Part shown: in pieces, positions 53,173 to 61,980 of the stretch
How positions within the stretch are numbered: the stretch's first letter is position 1
How the letters are laid out: each line of letters begins with the position of its first letter
From: Vibrio sp. JC009
Lineage (GTDB): Bacteria > Pseudomonadota > Gammaproteobacteria > Enterobacterales > Vibrionaceae
Length of the DNA stretch: 64,000 nucleotides
Direction of reading: 5' to 3'
NCBI RefSeq assembly: GCF_029016485.1
Contig: NZ_CP092107.1
Span: forward strand, 744,001-808,000
Position numbers and translations under genes: made by a program
The notes under the pieces: generated by a model
The model's database searches: none
What the model was told of the DNA's origin: nothing
The model's input: only the letters and a program-made list of their open reading frames with translations

Positions 53173-55704
53173 ATGGATAACTTCCAGGTGGATGCAGAGA
53201 GTTTGTCTGAAATGACAACAAACACTCATACCCTAGCCCGTGGTGTAGACGACTTTGATAAAGTTTATGGTCTGGGATACGAGGTTGGCCATGAAGACTG
53301 GTCTCCATACCCGAGAGTCAACAAGCTAAGACAGACCTTCCTGGACAGATCCTACGATATTGATGTAGAGCGACTAAGGCTGGTTACTGAGTCTTATAAA
53401 AACACTGAAGCCATGCCGCGTATAATTCAGTGTGCGTACGCCTTTGAAAATATTCTTCTTAATACCACGCTGCATATCTACGATGAAGATCTGATCTTAG
53501 GTGAAATCGCAGCACCGGCAAAAGCCTCTCCGATTTATCCGGAATTCTCAGTTAACTGGATTATTGATGAGATCCTGAACTCGCCGTTTGAAGAGCGCGC
53601 CAACGATCAGTTCTACATCCGCAACGATGAAGACAGAGCAGAAATCCTTGAGCTTTGTGAATACTGGAAAGGTAAAAGCGCCAACGAGATCATCACAGCT
53701 CACCTGGATGAAGATCAGAAGAAAGGTTCTCATATGGGTGAAAAGGTCTTCCAGACCAATAACTACCATTTTGCCGGCATCGGCCATTTCGCAATGGACT
53801 TTAAAAAGCTGATGACGCTTGGCTTTGATGGTGTGATAGAGCAGGCTAAAACTTCTTTTGCAAAACTGTCAAAACAGGATCCAGACTTCGGTGAAAAGCG
53901 CGACTACTACAAGTCTACGATTATCGTGCTGGAAGCCGCTAAAGCCTACGTTGCCCGCTATGCAAAACTTGCCAAAGAGATGGCAAAAGAAGAAGCGGAT
54001 GCGAAAAGAAAGCAGGAACTGCTGGATATGTCAGCAAACTGCGACCAGATTGCTGGCGGCGTACCTCAGACCTTCTGGCAGGCGGTTCAGCTGTTTAACT
54101 TCGCAACGACCCTTACTCAGATTGAAGGCAACGGCCACTCCATCTCATACGGACGTATGGACCAGTGGCTTTACCCGTTCTATGCAGAAGATGTAAACCG
54201 CAACTCAGTATCAAAAGAGTTTATTCTTGAGCTGATTGAAGTTCTGTATGTGAAGATGAACAATCCGACAAAACTGAAAGACAAAGGTACGGTAAAAGTA
54301 CGTAACGGTCGCGGTTTTGGTGGTGAAAGCTTAACCATTGGCGGTGTTGACGAAAACGGTGATGACGCCACTAACGACCTGACCATGCTGATGCTGGAAG
54401 GCTCTGTACATACCCGCATGATGAACCCGTGGGTTTGTGTGCGTATGCATGAAAACACGCCTTATGAGTTAAAAATCAAAACCATTGAATGTGTCAGAGC
54501 CGGTTACGGCCACCCGAAACTGTTCAATGACGGTCCGGCAGTTAAAGCCATGCAGGGTAAAGGCGTTACTCTGGAAGAAGCGCGTGACTACGCCGTTGTC
54601 GGTTGTGTTGAGCCAAGCATTCCGGGCAAAGAGCACGGCTGGCTGGATGCCGGTTATGTTAACACTGCTAAGATGATGGAGATGGTCATCAATGGTGGCC
54701 GCATTCTTTCCGGCCCAGATGCCGGCAAGCAGTTAGGCCCGGATACAGGTAGCCTGGAAACCTATCAGTCCTTTGAAGAGGTACTGGAAAGCGTTGATAA
54801 GCAGTTCGCCTACTGGTGTGACCAACTGTGCAGTTGTCTGAATGTCACCGACAAGATCCACCGTATGGTTAAGCCTACGCCTTATATCTCGGCATTCTTT
54901 GAAGGCTGTATCGAGACGGGCCGAGACATGACCGCCGGTGGCGTTAAATATAACGGCACCGCTCCGCAGGCAGCCGGTATCGCAACCTGTGCTGATTCAC
55001 TGGCCACCATCAAAAAGCTGATGTTTGATGATAAGAAGTACACAGGTAAAGAGCTGCTGGATGCCGTTAAAGATAACTGGGACGGTCACGAGAAGCTGTA
55101 TGCGTTGGTGAACAGCTCTAAGATCCCTCATTACGGCAACGATATTGATGAAGCGGATGAACTGTTTAAGTTTATGTTCGAGTGTTACTGCCGCCATATT
55201 AAAGGCCGTAAGAACCCTCGTGGTGGCGAATTCAGCCCGGGTGTATACACGGTAAACGCCAACGTTGGTATGGGTTTGTACACCAATGCTTCTCTGGATG
55301 GCCGTAAGAACGAAGAGCCGATCTCAGACAATATGGGCCCGGTTCACACCGAAGGCGGCTCACACGATATTTCAGGCCCGACAGCGGTGATTAACTCAGT
55401 AACAAAAGTTGACCACAGCCTTGCAACTAACGGAACCCTGCTAAACCTTCGCTTCCCTGAAGATGCGGTTTCTGGTGTGGAAGGCCGGGATATCCTGGTT
55501 AGCTTTGTGGATGAGTATATGTCTAAGCAGGGCATGCATGTTCAGTTCAACATTATGAGCTCAGAAAAAATGCGCGCGGCACAGAAAAACCCTGAAATGT
55601 ACAAAGACATGCTGGTACGTGTAGCGGGTTACAGTGCTTACTTTGTTGAGCTGGGTAAACCACTTCAGGATGACCTGATTCAGCGTACTGAACTGAGATT
55701 CTAG
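53173..55704 (+). CDS. hpsG: Glycyl-radical C-S lyase, probable DHPS sulfite-lyase
   Basis: 843 aa, glycyl-radical enzyme. The thiyl-radical cysteine C478 sits in VVGCVEPS with E480 as the usual general base, and the radical glycine G819 in RVAGYSAYF near the C-terminus. The family includes choline lyase, glycerol and propanediol dehydratases, and the sulfonate lyases IslA (isethionate) and HpsG (DHPS). Because the island makes DHPS through YihU and carries a TauE exporter, HpsG is the best assignment; isethionate lyase is the main alternative. Oxygen-sensitive, so active anaerobically. Good AAGAGG site upstream. Confidence 0.85.
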   Translation: MDNFQVDAESLSEMTTNTHTLARGVDDFDKVYGLGYEVGHEDWSPYPRVNKLRQTFLDRSYDIDVERLRLVTESYKNTEAMPRIIQCAYAFENILLNTTLHIYDEDLILGEIAAPAKASPIYPEFSVNWIIDEILNSPFEERANDQFYIRNDEDRAEILELCEYWKGKSANEIITAHLDEDQKKGSHMGEKVFQTNNYHFAGIGHFAMDFKKLMTLGFDGVIEQAKTSFAKLSKQDPDFGEKRDYYKSTIIVLEAAKAYVARYAKLAKEMAKEEADAKRKQELLDMSANCDQIAGGVPQTFWQAVQLFNFATTLTQIEGNGHSISYGRMDQWLYPFYAEDVNRNSVSKEFILELIEVLYVKMNNPTKLKDKGTVKVRNGRGFGGESLTIGGVDENGDDATNDLTMLMLEGSVHTRMMNPWVCVRMHENTPYELKIKTIECVRAGYGHPKLFNDGPAVKAMQGKGVTLEEARDYAVVGCVEPSIPGKEHGWLDAGYVNTAKMMEMVINGGRILSGPDAGKQLGPDTGSLETYQSFEEVLESVDKQFAYWCDQLCSCLNVTDKIHRMVKPTPYISAFFEGCIETGRDMTAGGVKYNGTAPQAAGIATCADSLATIKKLMFDDKKYTGKELLDAVKDNWDGHEKLYALVNSSKIPHYGNDIDEADELFKFMFECYCRHIKGRKNPRGGEFSPGVYTVNANVGMGLYTNASLDGRKNEEPISDNMGPVHTEGGSHDISGPTAVINSVTKVDHSLATNGTLLNLRFPEDAVSGVEGRDILVSFVDEYMSKQGMHVQFNIMSSEKMRAAQKNPEMYKDMLVRVAGYSAYFVELGKPLQDDLIQRTELRF

Positions 55705-55736
55705 TCACCCGGTTTACTGACATAACTAAACCCATC

Positions 55737-55843
55737 GTCATTCCTGCGAAGGCAGGAATCTACTCAACGCATGTTGTAGAGTTAAGTGGAAAAACTGGCT
55801 CTACAACGCGCTGATAGCAGATCCCCGCCTCCGCGGGGATGAC
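55737..55843. repeat. Palindromic repeat family D
   Basis: Ends GTCATTCCTGCGAAGGCAGG and CCCCGCCTCCGCGGGGATGA are each hairpins and are inverted relative to one another, about 107 bp in all. Lies between the lyase and activase genes. Similar GTCATTCC-type units are common in many gammaproteobacterial genomes. Confidence 0.65.
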
Positions 55844-55888
55844 ATCATTTAAGCATGCCACCCACCTGACAATTCATTGAGGTAACTA

Positions 55889-56866
55889 GTGCCAAACTCA
55901 AAACACGCCTTGGGTACTGTCCTTAACATCCAGCGGTTCACATTACACGACGGCCCGGGTATCCGCACGGAGTTCTTTCTAAAAGGCTGCCCGCTAAGGT
56001 GTGACTGGTGTGGTAACCCTGAAAGTTTTAACCAACACATTGAAGTTGGTGTCTATCAGAATAAATGTATCTCAAGCGAGAAGTGTGGTTCATGCATCGA
56101 TGTTTGTCCTTATCCCGGAATTCTGATTTTCCCAGAGTCAGGCACTGAAGGACATAAGCTTGCGGAAATAGACCGCAATGAATGCACAGACTGCCTTGCC
56201 TGTGCCGATGAATGCCCTTCTGAAGCCATCAAACAATGGGGCAAAATCATGTCTGTGGAAGAGTGTATGAAAGCCATCATGCAGGACAAAGGCTTCTACG
56301 ACCGCTCAGGCGGAGGCGTCACAGTATCCGGCGGAGAGCCCCTGCTCCAGAGTGACTTTGTCTTAGAGCTGTTTCAGGCATGCAAACAAGCAGGCATTCA
56401 TACCTGTTTAGAGTCCAGCTTTTTCTCCAACTGGAACCGGATTGAAAAACTGCTTCCTTATACCGATCTGATTATTTCCGATATCAAACTGATGGATAGC
56501 GAGCTGCATAAAAAGTACACCGGAGTGGATAACCATAAGATCCTGAAAAACCTGAAGCAGCTCTCAGCCACAGGCAAAGAAATTATTCTGAGAATCCCGG
56601 TTATTCCAACTATCAATGACAACCCGGAAAATATTAAAGCCACAGCGGACTTTATCCAAAACGAAATGTCCGGAAATGTCCGCACACTGCAGCTTCTGAG
56701 CTTTATGCGCCTGGGTGAAGAGAAATATGAATCTCTGGGTATACCCTACAAAATGAAAGATCTGAATTTCGACCGCACCGAGTTTCAGGAGCAGGTTGGT
56801 CAGATTGCTGAATATTTTAATGAGCGGGGAATACACTGCTTAGTAGGCACAAAGGAGAGGGAGTGA
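55889..56866 (+). CDS. hpsH: Glycyl-radical enzyme activase
   Basis: 325 aa, radical SAM protein that installs the glycyl radical on the preceding lyase. RFTLHDGPGIRTEFFLKGCP precedes the CxxxCxxC cluster in LRCDWCGNPES. Two ferredoxin-type clusters follow (CISSEKCGSCIDVCPYPG and CTDCLACADECPSEA), as in activases of dehydratase/lyase-type GREs. VSGGEPLLQ is the SAM-binding GGEP motif. GTG start with TTGAGGT upstream. Confidence 0.92.
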   Translation: MPNSKHALGTVLNIQRFTLHDGPGIRTEFFLKGCPLRCDWCGNPESFNQHIEVGVYQNKCISSEKCGSCIDVCPYPGILIFPESGTEGHKLAEIDRNECTDCLACADECPSEAIKQWGKIMSVEECMKAIMQDKGFYDRSGGGVTVSGGEPLLQSDFVLELFQACKQAGIHTCLESSFFSNWNRIEKLLPYTDLIISDIKLMDSELHKKYTGVDNHKILKNLKQLSATGKEIILRIPVIPTINDNPENIKATADFIQNEMSGNVRTLQLLSFMRLGEEKYESLGIPYKMKDLNFDRTEFQEQVGQIAEYFNERGIHCLVGTKERE

Positions 56867-56923
56867 CCTGTTTTTCCGGGGCGCTCGCCGAGTCAATCTC
56901 GAGATATCCTTTTGATAACCAAC

Positions 56924-56948
56924 TTCTAATAGATTAGATCTATTAGAA
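56924..56948. repeat. Perfect 11-bp palindrome
   Basis: TTCTAATAGAT-TAG-ATCTATTAGAA, in the gap between the activase and the convergent lipoprotein gene. No T run follows, so it could be a weak shared terminator or a protein site. Confidence 0.45.
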
Positions 56949-57004
56949 ATGCGATTGCCAAAATGAGAGCCTGAACAGAAGCCCCGCACACTGTTAGTTC
57001 TGAC

Positions 57005-58231
57005 CTACAACTCCATTACCGTATCAGTAAACACTAACTTCTCGATATTACTCAGCACATTAATGCCATCCCGGTTATCTAGCTGATCGGTTACCTTCGT
57101 TTCGCCATTGCTGGCCCTATCCACCGAATACTGCGATGAGTTGCCTGAGAAGATCACCCTGTTTTCCCCTGAGTTCCCGGTTATCCGGTTGTCATACTGA
57201 TTCACAATAACATTCGATGCGTTACTTCCCGTCAGTGTCACATCTTTTAGATACTGTGAATGGTTGGTATAAGACTTTGCTGAATCATATTTCAGACTAA
57301 AGTCACCGCTAAAACTTTCGTCAATTCTGGCGTTATAGGTCAGATAAGGATGGAAAAACTTATTGTTCATCAACTCTGCGCCCTCAGGATCTTCAGATGA
57401 GATCTCTGAACGTGTTTTGGCAATATAAACTCCCCACATACCGTGAGTGCTGCTCTCTGTCCAGGCTCCCCATAGCCCGTAATAGGAGTCGATAACCGAC
57501 GCCAGGTACTCCTGAGAAAGACTGTTTTCTGCCGTCAGCTCCTGAATCCAGCTCCGGTTTTCATCTCCCATTCCCCAAAGGTTACCGGCCAGCGCCGTTA
57601 CCTGAGCACTTCTGATTTCCGCCTGATAAGCAGGCAGAGCACCATCTGAGCCTCCCTGATCAATACCAATACCGGTATCATGAACCAAATGCAGGATTTC
57701 TTCGAATGAGGCGTCCCTGTGTTCGTAATTCTGGTTGATATACCAGCTACCGCCCTCTACCTGAATCTCATCATGATACAGTGGCTGGCCTTCCAGCTCT
57801 GCAGCTGAGTTACTTCCGTCATCGCAGCCATTAAGCAGCAATAGTTTTGCCCCGTTTTCAGTCATTTTATTGGCAACGGCAGACTTATCCGCGCCGTAGG
57901 TTGAACCCGGATAATTAGTCAGATAATGCTCCAGTATTAAGCGGGCCCGGACTATCTGATTATCGGTCAACCCGTCCTGAGCAATGATATGAATCGCCTG
58001 ACCATTTGGAGCGGTCACTTTGGTGTAACGGTTAAATTTCAGGTTACTACTGTAGGTTTGGGCAAGGTCATCAGGCACAGCTTCAATACCCAGCGCCAGT
58101 GTCTCCGAAGAAAGATTTGTCGCAGCCTGAGTATTGGAATTATTGCTGCTTACTGAAGAACCTGAATTGCATCCGGTGACGCCAGCAGCAGCGGCTAATG
58201 TGATGATTGAGAGAATATTAGATCTTTTCAC
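57005..58231 (-). CDS. Putative lipoprotein of unknown function
   Basis: 408 aa. An N-terminal lipobox AGVTGC with Cys21 marks a lipoprotein, followed by a Ser/Asn-rich spacer. The middle has EEILHLVHDTGIGIDQGG with an HLVHD segment reminiscent of metal sites, and aromatic repeats YYGLWGAW/HGMWGVY. The last ~70 residues (NRITGNSGENRVIFSGN...GINVLSNIEKLVFTD) resemble the terminal modules of RTX-type or calcium-binding surface proteins. Not otherwise recognised. Divergent from the OmpR-type regulator gene and may be its target. Confidence 0.65.
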   Translation of the reverse strand: MKRSNILSIITLAAAAGVTGCNSGSSVSSNNSNTQAATNLSSETLALGIEAVPDDLAQTYSSNLKFNRYTKVTAPNGQAIHIIAQDGLTDNQIVRARLILEHYLTNYPGSTYGADKSAVANKMTENGAKLLLLNGCDDGSNSAAELEGQPLYHDEIQVEGGSWYINQNYEHRDASFEEILHLVHDTGIGIDQGGSDGALPAYQAEIRSAQVTALAGNLWGMGDENRSWIQELTAENSLSQEYLASVIDSYYGLWGAWTESSTHGMWGVYIAKTRSEISSEDPEGAELMNNKFFHPYLTYNARIDESFSGDFSLKYDSAKSYTNHSQYLKDVTLTGSNASNVIVNQYDNRITGNSGENRVIFSGNSSQYSVDRASNGETKVTDQLDNRDGINVLSNIEKLVFTDTVMEL

Positions 58232-58297
58232 TGCAAAACTCTTCTTAATTGAATTCAGAGTTATTCTGACTGACTGAAAAAATCTTTGGGTAAGGTC

Positions 58298-58346
58298 ATG
58301 TAAGCAACGCCCGCTGCTATGTAAGCAGATGTAAGCTGCCTATAAT
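58298..58346 (+). promoter_or_regulatory. Direct-repeat boxes and -10 of the two-component operon
   Basis: ATGTAAGC occurs at 58298, 58319 and 58329, spaced by 21 and 10 bases (helical turns), directly upstream of TATAAT at 58341-58346. Typical of OmpR-family tandem binding, hence likely autoregulation. Confidence 0.55.
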
Positions 58347-58402
58347 TTTAACCATAAGGTCAGTAACATAGTGGATATGGTTTGGCAGAGAAGAAGATAC
58401 CC

Positions 58403-59089
58403 GTGGCAAAGGCACAGTTATTAATCGTAGAAGATGACCAGGAGATAGCCCGTCTCACAGCAATGTATCTCGAGGCAGAAGGTTACGATACGGTTATGGT
58501 TGAAGATGGCCTTCAGGCCATTCCGGCTATCCGGGAAAATGCGCCCGATCTGGTGATCCTAGACCTGATGCTGCCGGGCCTGAGCGGCAATGAAATTTGT
58601 AAGCAAGCCAGAGAGTTTTATCAAAAGCCCATTCTGGTTCTGACCGCATGCGCTGACGATATCAGCGAAGTAAGCTTGCTCAAACTGGGGGCGGATGACT
58701 ACCTGACCAAACCGGTGAAACCACATATTATGGCAGCCAGAATTGAAGCCCTGCTCCGTCGCTCCACCAGTAACGTGCCTGATAACCGTTATCTTAGCGT
58801 GGGCAAAATACGCATTGAAACGAAAGATAAATCCGTCTATTTCGATAACAATGAACTGGTACTTGCTGACGCTGAATATGAAATGCTGCTCCTGCTGGCT
58901 AGCAACGCGGGAAAAGTGGTATCCAGAGAAGATTGCTGCAGCTCCCTTCGTGGCATTAGCTACGACTATAACGACCGCTCAGTGGATATGCGAATTTCCG
59001 GTTTACGCAAAAAACTGAATGACAGCAAAGCGCCCTACAAACAGATTCTGACAGTACGCAACAAAGGATATATGCTGGTCGATGGCTAA
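58403..59089 (+). CDS. OmpR-family response regulator
   Basis: About 228 aa. Receiver with acidic pair in IVEDDQ, phosphoacceptor D54 in LVILDLMLPG and switch Lys in YLTKPV; C-terminal winged helix with YEMLLLLASNAGKVVSRED and SVDMRISGLRKKL. RstA-like in length and order with an RstB-like kinase, but identity is unsettled. GTG 58403 behind GAGAAGAAG is used; TTG 58382 is also open. Overlaps the kinase gene by 8 bases. Confidence 0.88.
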   Translation: MAKAQLLIVEDDQEIARLTAMYLEAEGYDTVMVEDGLQAIPAIRENAPDLVILDLMLPGLSGNEICKQAREFYQKPILVLTACADDISEVSLLKLGADDYLTKPVKPHIMAARIEALLRRSTSNVPDNRYLSVGKIRIETKDKSVYFDNNELVLADAEYEMLLLLASNAGKVVSREDCCSSLRGISYDYNDRSVDMRISGLRKKLNDSKAPYKQILTVRNKGYMLVDG

Positions 59090-60464
59090 ACTTATTCCCC
59101 CAATGTTCGCACGTCTCTACATAAGCATGATTGCCTCCCTGTGTGCGGGCATATTTCTCACTTTTCAGCTTATGCAAAGCTATCTTGAAAAAGATTCCAT
59201 TGAAGACTTTGTAAGAGATACGCAATACGTCTACCAGAATATTCAGCAAAACTTGAAAAGTGAAAACATGACAACAAAAGCTTTCTTTGAAAGTAAGCAC
59301 TCACCTATTCCGCATTTCCAATTTGAACTGATGCTACTGGACCAGAACTCCCCGCAACCGCCCTGTAAGAAGTGTACTTTTCTGTCCTCAGTGAAAGGGG
59401 TTAAGGTATATGGCAGAGAGGATGGCAGAATGTCCTCCGTATACACACTCCCGGATTCCAAACATCTGCTGATAATAAGCGACAGAGCACCATTAGAAAT
59501 TGCTGAAACAGACACTCCTGAATGGTATCAGGACGAAGAAGAGTTACTGCCGTTCATCCTCTTTGCTGTCACCCTTCTGGTCATCGCGGGTGTACTCTAT
59601 TACCCGACACGGAGATTACATAAACAAATTGAGACACTCATCCTGACACAAAATCAGTTTGGTAAAGGTAACCTGAATACCCGCGCCGATGAGGATATCC
59701 CTGCCCCTCTCAATGACCTGGCCGCCAACTTTAACCTGATGGCAGAAGAGATAGATAACAAGGTGAGCGAAAGTCTGGTTTTTGCTCAGGCAGTTCCCCA
59801 CGAAATACGGACACCACTGAGCCGGATTCAGCTTGCATCCGGCCTGCTGCGCAAAACTTGCCAGGAAAAATCACAGTCCGAACTGCTGGACAATATTGAT
59901 AGCTATATTGATGACCTTGAAGATCTGACAAATCAGGTTGTAGCCTATTCCCGCTTAAACTCAGCAAGTCCGGCAGACAGAGTTAACCCGCTTCAGCCAA
60001 TTGCTTTAAAAGCGTTTATCCTGTCCAGGCTGGAGGCACTTCAGCCCCGCCCCGGCATTGAGGTAGAGCTGGACATAGATAACGACTCATTTATCCAGTG
60101 TGATGCCATGCATTTTCGCTTGCTGATGGACAACCTTCTGAAAAATGCACTGCTGCACACCCACTCCCGAATCGTGGTTTCTGAAATGAAACAGAGCGGG
60201 CAGCAAATATTATCCGTCGCAGATGATGGCCCCGGAATTCCGGAGGATAAACAGCAATACGTCTTTGTACCATTTGCAAGGCTGGATAAAAGCCGTGACA
60301 GAAAAACCGGCGGACTGGGATTAGGACTGGCCATTGCCAGTTCAGCAGCGAAAAAACTGGATGGAACACTGACGGTGACAAGTAGCAACTCTGGTGGCGC
60401 TAAGTTTGTTTTGACCTGTGAAATCCGGCAACAGAAAAAGGCTGAACTGAAATCCTATCCTTAA
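59082..60464 (+). CDS. Membrane sensor histidine kinase
   Basis: 460 aa. Two helices (~13-32 and ~155-175) enclose a periplasmic sensor with a CKKC pair. A HAMP-like segment precedes the H-box AVPHEIRTPLSRIQ; N-box LLMDNLLKNALLHT and G-boxes DDGPGIP and GGLGLGLAIA complete the ATPase. The H-box has Pro before His where Ser is usual. Co-translated with the regulator upstream. Confidence 0.9.
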   Translation: MAKLIPPMFARLYISMIASLCAGIFLTFQLMQSYLEKDSIEDFVRDTQYVYQNIQQNLKSENMTTKAFFESKHSPIPHFQFELMLLDQNSPQPPCKKCTFLSSVKGVKVYGREDGRMSSVYTLPDSKHLLIISDRAPLEIAETDTPEWYQDEEELLPFILFAVTLLVIAGVLYYPTRRLHKQIETLILTQNQFGKGNLNTRADEDIPAPLNDLAANFNLMAEEIDNKVSESLVFAQAVPHEIRTPLSRIQLASGLLRKTCQEKSQSELLDNIDSYIDDLEDLTNQVVAYSRLNSASPADRVNPLQPIALKAFILSRLEALQPRPGIEVELDIDNDSFIQCDAMHFRLLMDNLLKNALLHTHSRIVVSEMKQSGQQILSVADDGPGIPEDKQQYVFVPFARLDKSRDRKTGGLGLGLAIASSAAKKLDGTLTVTSSNSGGAKFVLTCEIRQQKKAELKSYP

Positions 60465-60621
60465 CCGGAACAGCATCTGAACCCTTATTGTTAGTACGAA
60501 TACTCTATATTTGCAGACCTAAGTCTCATTACCGAAAGCCAGGCAGGTCGTTTTATTTTTGCTCTCCTATACTCCTTAATAATCAAAAGAATATTTGAAT
60601 CGGCAGTATCTATAAAACAAC

Positions 60622-61944
60622 ATGAATATCCTATTAGCTCGCAAACAAAAACACCTTCGTAATGTGACACTCCTGGTATTTGCCTGCTGGACACTTTCAC
60701 TTGTCGGACTTCTTAGCTGGACTATCTGGAAAGAAGAAAAGCACGCTGAAGACTACGCACGCTTAGAGGCCAAAGCCAGTTTCAATAAAGATGTTGCCCT
60801 GCGCCAGTGGTCCGCCAAACATGGTGGCGTTTATGTGCCTGTATCAGAAGACACACCACCCAATCCGTATCTGAGTAATATTCCCGACAGAGATATTGTT
60901 GCGCCTGAGGGTAAGCAGCTAACACTGATGAACCCTGCCTACATGATACGCCAGACAATGCATGACTATTCTCAGCTATATGGCATTAAGGGACGTATCA
61001 CCAGCTTAAACCCTCTCAATCCTATCAATGTCGCCGATGAGTGGGAGAAAAAAGTACTGACCATGTTTGAACGCGGAGTAGAAGAGTACTCAGAAATAAC
61101 CCAGATCGATGGCGAACCTTACCTAAGATATATGCAAGCATTTATGACCGAAGAGAGCTGTCTTAAGTGTCACGAAAACCAGGGTTACAAAGTGGGCGAT
61201 GTCAGAGGTGGTGTGGGTGTTTCAGTTCCTGTGGAACCCTACATGAAGCTAAGAAATGAAACCATTGAAACCGCAGTCTGGTCCTACGGACTGATCTGGC
61301 TGCTTGGCATTCTGGGGATGGTGGTCGCAAATAGGTCAGCCAGAGAGCATATCATGACCCACCACTCCGTTGAGCTGGCCCTCACTTTAGAAAAAGAAAA
61401 AGCCGAACAGCTGTCTCAGCTTGACCCACTAACCAACCTGTATAACCGCCGTTATCTGGATCTGTTTCTGGACGATGAAATAAAACGTGCTGCCCGGGAG
61501 CAGCAGCCACTGGGCTTGCTTATGGTCGATATAGACTGGTTCAAGCTCTATAACAACAGCCTGGGGCAGGTAGTCGGCGATCAGGTACTACAGAGTATCG
61601 CCCACAGGGTGGGAAAAATCATAAACCGCCCGGCCGACTGTGTCGCACGTTATGATGGGGATAAGTTTTGTGTGGTACTGGCAAATATCGATATAGAGGA
61701 AGTAAGGAAGACAGGCGAAAGACTCCGGGTTGCCATTGAGTCATTAAAAATACCGACTGGCAACGAAACCATCGGGCCATACATGTATATCACCATCAGC
61801 ATTGGCGGGATTACCGTTACGCCCGGGGAGAACACCCAGGCTGAGCACCTTTTAGAAGCAGCTGACAAGGCTTTATATCAGGCAAAACTCGCAGGTAAAA
61901 ATCTGGCTGTTATTGATGAACTAAAAGCCCCATTACAAGAGTAA
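60622..61944 (+). CDS. DUF3365-type haem sensor with degenerate GGDEF domain
   Basis: 440 aa. A periplasmic DUF3365/Tll0287-like domain (~35-205) is flanked by two helices and contains CLKCH, a c-type haem attachment motif. The C-terminal GGDEF-like domain has DPLTNLYNRRYL, but the signature is RYDGDKF and the substrate segment NNSLGQVVGD replaces the usual NDxxGHxxGD, so cyclase activity is doubtful. An RPAD I-site is kept five residues before, compatible with c-di-GMP binding. Possibly a redox or gas-responsive c-di-GMP receptor. Confidence 0.82.
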   Translation: MNILLARKQKHLRNVTLLVFACWTLSLVGLLSWTIWKEEKHAEDYARLEAKASFNKDVALRQWSAKHGGVYVPVSEDTPPNPYLSNIPDRDIVAPEGKQLTLMNPAYMIRQTMHDYSQLYGIKGRITSLNPLNPINVADEWEKKVLTMFERGVEEYSEITQIDGEPYLRYMQAFMTEESCLKCHENQGYKVGDVRGGVGVSVPVEPYMKLRNETIETAVWSYGLIWLLGILGMVVANRSAREHIMTHHSVELALTLEKEKAEQLSQLDPLTNLYNRRYLDLFLDDEIKRAAREQQPLGLLMVDIDWFKLYNNSLGQVVGDQVLQSIAHRVGKIINRPADCVARYDGDKFCVVLANIDIEEVRKTGERLRVAIESLKIPTGNETIGPYMYITISIGGITVTPGENTQAEHLLEAADKALYQAKLAGKNLAVIDELKAPLQE

Positions 61945-61951
61945 CGGGGCT
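61926..61951. terminator. Possible bidirectional terminator
   Basis: AGCCCC-A-TTAC / GTAA-C-GGGGCT stem overlaps the stop codon of the haem-GGDEF gene; the convergent chemoreceptor gene ends 30 bases on. The T run is weak. Confidence 0.45.
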
Positions 61952-61980
61952 ATTCATTTCTTCCGGGTTTAGCAGGATAC

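Noticed and set aside
53173..55704. Choline trimethylamine-lyase, glycerol dehydratase or pyruvate formate-lyase
   Set aside because: No microcompartment, choline or propanediol genes are near, and the island makes DHPS, so sulfonate lyase is favoured. Sequence comparison would be decisive.
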